The position numbers were made by a program, and so were the translations under genes. A DNA stretch of 64,000 nt, taken from Ruminococcaceae bacterium UBA5905. Its GTDB lineage: Bacteria; Bacillota; Clostridia; Oscillospirales; Acutalibacteraceae. The number at the start of each line of letters is the position of its first letter. The stretch's first letter is position 1. This document shows positions 59,559 through 64,000 of this stretch, one piece after another. The stretch covers positions 13,942 to 77,941 of the forward strand of contig DJEF01000019.1 in assembly GCA_002431285.1 (NCBI GenBank), given 5' to 3'. The notes under the pieces are model-generated. The model did not search any database. It was not told where the DNA came from and was given only the letters and a program-made list of their open reading frames with translations.

Positions 59559-62432
59559 ATGAGCAAACGAGCAATGAAACGCCTGCTGCCCCTGGGAATG
59601 GCCCTGCTGATCACGGCGAGCGCCTTTCCCCTTGCGGCGGAAACGACCCCGCCCGCCGCAGCCACAGACGGCGCCGTGCCGTCCGTCACCACGGACAAGG
59701 CGGAACAGCGCGTCTCTTATAAGGATTATATAGCCGGTCAAACGGCGGGGAACGCAACGGCGAGCATTGTCTTGACAGCCGCCGACGGGCTGCTGCACGG
59801 CACGGATGTGTCCCGCCGGTCCGACTATAAAGGAAAAGACGCCGTCGTATGGGAAACCGGTACGGGCAGCGTGGAATGGCGGTTTGCGGTTCCGGCGGAC
59901 GGTCTGTATACCCTCCGGCTGGTGTATGCGTCGATGACGACCGGCGTGGACTACACCTTCGGCCTGAAGCTGGACGGCGGCGCACCTTTTGCAGAGGCGG
60001 AGAGCCTGTCCTTCCCGCGGCTTTGGCAGAATGCGCAGGCGGAATTCAAAACCGACCGGATGGGCAACCAGCTGACCCCCGAGCAGCAGGAGATCGACGG
60101 CTATGCGGAGGTTCTGGCCCGCAGCAGCACCGGAGAGACCGTCGATCCCTTTGCCGTTTGTCTCACCGCCGGCGAGCACAGCCTTGTGCTGGAGAACCCC
60201 CGGCAGGCGGTGGCGGTGGCGCAGCTGATTCTGGAGGCGCCCGAATCCGTCCCGGCCTATGAAAGCTTGACCGCGCCCGACGGGGGTGCGGCGCTGCAGG
60301 CGGAGCCTATCGTGATCCAAGGCGAGAGCGCCGTGATCAAGACCGCCTCCAGTCTCATCCCGAAATCGGACAATTCCAACGCCGGTATGACGCCGAACGA
60401 TCCGTTGCTGACGAAACTCAACTATATCGGCGGTACCTCCTGGCAGGATGCGGGACAGTTCCTCACCTGGGAATTCGAGGTGCAGGAGACCGGCTACTAT
60501 TCGCTGGGGTTCCGGTATCGGCAGAGCGACGTCATCAATGCCGAAAGCTGGCGCTGGCTGAGAATCGACGGAAAGACCCCCTTCGCCGAGGCTAAGGGGA
60601 TCCGGTTCCCCTATTCGGCCAAGTGGGAATTCATGGAGTTCGCCGACGGAGATACGCCCTACTATTTCCTACTGGAAAAGGGCCCCCACACGCTGAGTCT
60701 GGAGGTCACTCTGGGCGCGATGGCCGAGTATTTCTACCGGCTGTACGGTATTGTGGAGCAGCTGGGCGACAAATACATCGACATCGTGAAGATCACCGGC
60801 GCTACCCCCGACGTGAATCTGGACTATGAGCTGTTCACCCAGATTCCGGATCTGGAATCCACCTTCACCGCCTGCAATGAGGAGATGCAGGCGCTGGTGC
60901 AGGATCTGGAGAACTTCACCGGCAAGCGCAGCAGCCAGTATATCTCCGCCATCGAGAACATGATGCGGGTTATCAAGAATATGCTGGACCGTCCCTATAC
61001 CGCGCATCAGTATGTCAGCGATTACTATTCCAATTACAGCTCTTTAAGCTCCTGGCTGTACGATATGAAGAAGATGCCCCTGTGTCTGGACACCATCCAG
61101 TGGGCGCCCGTGGGACAGGACTTCGTACATAAAAACGCCAGCCTGTACAAGCGCTTTTCATACAGCGTCAGCCGTCTGGTGATGTCGTTCCTGGAAGATT
61201 ATGTGGCGGATGCCAAAAACAACAGCGGCGAGGAAAAATCCCTGAAGCTGTGGGTGAACTGGGGTCGGGATCAGGCCACCGCGCTGGATACGCTGATCCG
61301 GGATTCTTTCACCACGAAAACCGGCATCGCCGTCAATGTGGAGATCACCAACGCCTCTCTGGTCAACGGTCTCCTGTCCGGCAATTACCCGGATATGGCC
61401 CTGCACATGACCCGCACCGAGCCGGTGAATCTGGGCATCCGGGGTGCGCTCACCGATCTGTCGCAGTTCGAGGACACCGCAGCCGTGCTGGAACGGTTTC
61501 AGCCGGGGGCGGAGACGCCCTACCGGTATAACGGGCAGCTGTACGCCCTGCCGGACACCCAGAGCTTCTATCTGATGTTCTACCGCACGGATATCCTGAA
61601 AAATCTGGAGCTGACGGTGCCTGCGACCTGGGACGAATTCCTCTATACCTCCGCTATCATTCAGCGGAACAACATGAACATCTATGTGCCCTATACGATG
61701 ATCTCCTCATCGGCGACCATCAATACCGGCATCGGAAGTCTCAATCTGTTCGCCACCCTGATGGGGCAAAAGGGCCTGTCTCTGTACAACAAGGAGCTGA
61801 ACGCCACCTCCCTCACCGGCGTGGAGGAGATCGGCGTATTCGACCTCTGGACGAGTTTCTATACCGATTACGGCTATCAGAAGGAAGCGGATTTCTATAA
61901 CCGGTTCCGCGCGGGCACCATGCCGCTGGGCATTGCCCCCTACACCACCTATCTCACCCTGTACAGCGCCGCTCCGGAGATCAAGGGCCGCTGGTCGGTG
62001 GCCTGTGTGCCCGGCACGACCGGCGGCAACGCCACCGTCGCCGGGGGCGGCACGGGATGCGCCATCATCAAGCGTTCCTCCAATCAACAGGAGGCTTGGG
62101 AATTCCTCAAATGGTGGACCTCCGCAGACACCCAGACCCGGTATTCCAACAATGTGGAATCGCTGCTGGGGATGCTGGGGCGGCAGGCCACGGCCACGGT
62201 GGACGGTCTCAAAAATCTGGCGTGGGACAGCGAGGATTTCGCCACGATCAACGAGCAATGGTCCCGTGTGCAGGAGGTCCCGGAGGTTCCCGGCAGCTAC
62301 TATCTCGGCCGTGCGCTGGATCAGGCGTATTGGTCTGTGCTGAATGACGGCGTGAACGCCAAGGACGCCATCGTCAAGTGGAGTATGACGGCAGACAGCG
62401 AGATTCAACGCAAAATCCAAGAATACAGCTAA
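59559..62432 (+). CDS. Solute-binding protein fused to two carbohydrate-binding-like domains (transporter 3)
   Basis: The 957-residue protein is a full-length paralogue of the fused binding protein at 45381-48209. It has a signal peptide ending PLAAETT without lipobox, beta-sandwich 1 (about 60-228, LDGGAPFAE), beta-sandwich 2 (about 245-385, IDGKTPFAE), a helical region (390-550) and a sugar-binding domain (561-957, LWVNWGRDQ, RTEPVNLGIRGALTDLSQFED). AAAAGGAG lies about 11 bases before the ATG at 59559; the longer in-frame reading crosses the intercistronic hairpins and is rejected. It follows two GH16 genes, so its ligand may be the GH16 product. Confidence 0.9.
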   Translation: MSKRAMKRLLPLGMALLITASAFPLAAETTPPAAATDGAVPSVTTDKAEQRVSYKDYIAGQTAGNATASIVLTAADGLLHGTDVSRRSDYKGKDAVVWETGTGSVEWRFAVPADGLYTLRLVYASMTTGVDYTFGLKLDGGAPFAEAESLSFPRLWQNAQAEFKTDRMGNQLTPEQQEIDGYAEVLARSSTGETVDPFAVCLTAGEHSLVLENPRQAVAVAQLILEAPESVPAYESLTAPDGGAALQAEPIVIQGESAVIKTASSLIPKSDNSNAGMTPNDPLLTKLNYIGGTSWQDAGQFLTWEFEVQETGYYSLGFRYRQSDVINAESWRWLRIDGKTPFAEAKGIRFPYSAKWEFMEFADGDTPYYFLLEKGPHTLSLEVTLGAMAEYFYRLYGIVEQLGDKYIDIVKITGATPDVNLDYELFTQIPDLESTFTACNEEMQALVQDLENFTGKRSSQYISAIENMMRVIKNMLDRPYTAHQYVSDYYSNYSSLSSWLYDMKKMPLCLDTIQWAPVGQDFVHKNASLYKRFSYSVSRLVMSFLEDYVADAKNNSGEEKSLKLWVNWGRDQATALDTLIRDSFTTKTGIAVNVEITNASLVNGLLSGNYPDMALHMTRTEPVNLGIRGALTDLSQFEDTAAVLERFQPGAETPYRYNGQLYALPDTQSFYLMFYRTDILKNLELTVPATWDEFLYTSAIIQRNNMNIYVPYTMISSSATINTGIGSLNLFATLMGQKGLSLYNKELNATSLTGVEEIGVFDLWTSFYTDYGYQKEADFYNRFRAGTMPLGIAPYTTYLTLYSAAPEIKGRWSVACVPGTTGGNATVAGGGTGCAIIKRSSNQQEAWEFLKWWTSADTQTRYSNNVESLLGMLGRQATATVDGLKNLAWDSEDFATINEQWSRVQEVPEVPGSYYLGRALDQAYWSVLNDGVNAKDAIVKWSMTADSEIQRKIQEYS

Positions 62433-62445
62433 GGAGATCAATCGC

Positions 62446-63360
62446 ATGAAAGGCAAACGAGCGCTTACGGCCGGCAGAAGCGAAAGCTTTCGGGAACAGC
62501 TCCCGATGATTTTGCTGCTGGTTCCGTTTCTCACCTTTTTTCTGGTTTTTACGATCCTGCCGATCTTATCCTCGATCGTATTGAGCTTCACCTCGTATGA
62601 TATGCTGTCGCTGCCCAAATTCACGGGGATCGGCAACTATATGCGGATGTTCGTCGAGGACGAGGTGTTCGCAATCGTGCTCAAAAATACGGTTGCTCTG
62701 GCCGTGGTGGTCGGTCCGGCGGGATTTATGCTCGCCTTTCTGCTGGCCTGGCTGGTCAACGAATTTTCCACCGGGCTGCGCACCCTGTTTTCTTTCATGT
62801 TCTATGCGCCGTCCCTGGTGGGCAACGCCTATTTCATCTGGAAGATCGCCTTCAGCGGCGACAGCTACGGCTATATCAACAGTCTGCTGCTGTCCATCGG
62901 CATCACCACAGAACCCATCGTCTGGCTCAAGAGTCCGCAGTATCTGTTCACGATCGTGGTGATCGTGCAGCTGTGGCAGAGTATGGGCGTATCCTTCCTG
63001 TCCAACATCTCCGGCCTGCAGAACGTGAGCCAGGACCTGTATGAAGCCGGCGCCATTGACGGCATCCGGAACCGGTGGCAGGAGCTGCGGTATATCACCC
63101 TGCCCTCCATGTCCCATATGCTGCTGTTCAGCGCCGTCATGCAGATCCAGAGCAGCTTCTCCATCAGCGCTGTGGCGGTGGAGCTGGCGGGCTATCCCAG
63201 CGTGCAGTATTCGGTGGATACCATCGTCACCCATATGTCGGATATGGCGACGGTGCGGTATGAGCTGGGCTACGCCTCGGCCATCGCGGTGATCCTGTTC
63301 GGCATGATGGCGATCACCCGGTTCATCATCGGTAAGGCCTTAAACACGGTCAGCAGGTAG
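62446..63360 (+). CDS. Carbohydrate ABC transporter permease, MalF type (transporter 3)
   Basis: The 304-residue protein has six spans and the EAA loop QDLYEAGAIDGIRNRWQELRYITLP. It is very similar to the permease at 44474-45394, including ILAFLLAWLxNEF-like and FYxPSLVG segments. AAGGAG is upstream, and it starts 13 bases after the binding-protein gene. Confidence 0.95.
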   Translation: MKGKRALTAGRSESFREQLPMILLLVPFLTFFLVFTILPILSSIVLSFTSYDMLSLPKFTGIGNYMRMFVEDEVFAIVLKNTVALAVVVGPAGFMLAFLLAWLVNEFSTGLRTLFSFMFYAPSLVGNAYFIWKIAFSGDSYGYINSLLLSIGITTEPIVWLKSPQYLFTIVVIVQLWQSMGVSFLSNISGLQNVSQDLYEAGAIDGIRNRWQELRYITLPSMSHMLLFSAVMQIQSSFSISAVAVELAGYPSVQYSVDTIVTHMSDMATVRYELGYASAIAVILFGMMAITRFIIGKALNTVSR

Positions 63361-63369
63361 GTGGTCTAA

Positions 63370-64000
63370 ATGAGTAAGAATCGCATCGGTCTCAATGGGA
63401 TACTCCATCCGGGAAAGTCCATGGTATCCCGCTATACCCGCTCCACTTTCGGGAATATCTGCTGCTGTGTGTTGATCGTTGCCGCGGGTCTGTTCAGTAT
63501 GCTGCCGCTGATCTATGCGGTGGTCACGTCTTTCAAGCCCATCGACGAGCTGCTGATCTTCCCGCCCACGTTCTTTGTGCGCCGCCCGACGCCGGAAAAC
63601 TATGTGGCGCTGCCCACACTGCTCTCCAGCCTGTCGGTGCCCCTTTCCCGGTATGTGTTCAACAGCCTGTTCATCACGGTGGTCACTTCCGTGCTGAACA
63701 TCCTCTTTTCGGCGATGGCGGCTTTCTCCCTCTCCAAAGGAACCTACAAAGGCCGCAACGTGATCTTTCTGATCATCCAGTTCGCCCTGATGTTTAACTC
63801 CTATACCCTGTCGGTGCCCCAGTATCTGATCTTCTCCAAGCTGCATATCGTCAACACCTACTGGGTGTACATACTGCCGCAGTTGGCGGGGACGCTGGGC
63901 GTATTCCTGATCAAGCAGTATATCGAGGGCTATGTGCCCAACGCACTGCTGGAGGCCGCCAAGATCGACGGCGCCGGGTATTTCCGGATGTTCTGGCGCA
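63370..64000 (+). CDS. Carbohydrate ABC transporter permease, MalG type (transporter 3), cut by window end
   Basis: From the ATG at 63370 the frame is open to the window end (210 codons). It shows the first four to five spans and the start of the EAA loop NALLEAAKIDGAGYFRMFWR. It matches the MalG-type permease at 43567-44463 (FKPIDELLIFPPTFFV, LSVPQYLIFSKLHIV). The last span and stop lie outside. Confidence 0.93.
   Translation, partial: MSKNRIGLNGILHPGKSMVSRYTRSTFGNICCCVLIVAAGLFSMLPLIYAVVTSFKPIDELLIFPPTFFVRRPTPENYVALPTLLSSLSVPLSRYVFNSLFITVVTSVLNILFSAMAAFSLSKGTYKGRNVIFLIIQFALMFNSYTLSVPQYLIFSKLHIVNTYWVYILPQLAGTLGVFLIKQYIEGYVPNALLEAAKIDGAGYFRMFWR

Overview
The window looks like a GC-rich Bacillota (Clostridia, probably an Oscillospirales/Ruminococcaceae-type gut or rumen anaerobe). 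Supporting signs are the sugar ABC transporters without a local ATPase, a LytTR two-component system, an SPKTG-type wall-anchor tail, a type I dockerin, lipoproteins with Ser/Thr/Asp-rich linkers, and AGGAGG-type ribosome sites. The assignment to a group is inference from content; no rRNA or tRNA gene was seen. Forty-one genes are described; the first and last are cut by the window edges.

Layout. 1-5 kb (mostly minus strand): start of an SPFH/band-7 protein, a small exported protein, an anti-sigma-like membrane protein overlapping a sigma-70 family gene that carries a one-base frameshift, and a GHKL histidine kinase/LytTR regulator pair. 5-10 kb: one very large surface protein (beta-helix, Ig-like domains, four 48-residue Cys repeats, SPKTG tail). 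10.6-12.8 kb: an MBOAT O-acyltransferase and an SGNH hydrolase, a likely O-acylation pair. 13.4-21.2 kb: a sugar-catabolic run (fucose/arabinose isomerase-like, ketose 3-epimerase, GH43, GH3, TIM-barrel isomerase) followed by a LacI-type regulator. 21.2-21.6 kb: a tandem array of terminator-like repeats. 21.8-26.1 kb: an SGNH esterase lipoprotein, then divergent GH127 beta-L-arabinofuranosidase and AraC regulator. 26.2-48.2 kb (minus strand): one collinear run of 13 genes holding two sugar ABC transporters, unusual membrane and surface proteins, two beta-helix proteins, two repeat-module surface proteins and a GH51 arabinofuranosidase. 48.8-64 kb (plus strand, apart from one AraC gene): a GpsA-like dehydrogenase, metallophosphoesterase, GH30, PHP protein, AraC, two GH16 enzymes (one with an internal dockerin) and a second copy of the carbohydrate-binding-domain-fused solute-binding protein with its permeases.

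How it fits together. The same perfect palindrome TTAACGTTAA occurs at three strong promoters: in front of the isomerase operon, in front of the SGNH lipoprotein, and inside the promoter of the 22-kb transporter run. It is probably the operator of the local LacI protein, so these would form one glycan-utilisation regulon. The enzymes (GH51 and GH127 arabinofuranosidases, a GH43 resembling exo-beta-1,3-galactanases, GH3, GH30, GH16) suggest an arabinose-bearing plant polysaccharide such as type II arabinogalactan; a beta-1,3/1,6-glucan is an alternative for the right-hand part. The most distinctive feature is a pair of paralogous importers whose binding protein is fused behind two carbohydrate-binding-like domains and lacks a lipobox. 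In the left copy these importer genes are followed by an NHL-TPR-Yip1 membrane protein and a DUF5696-like lipoprotein.
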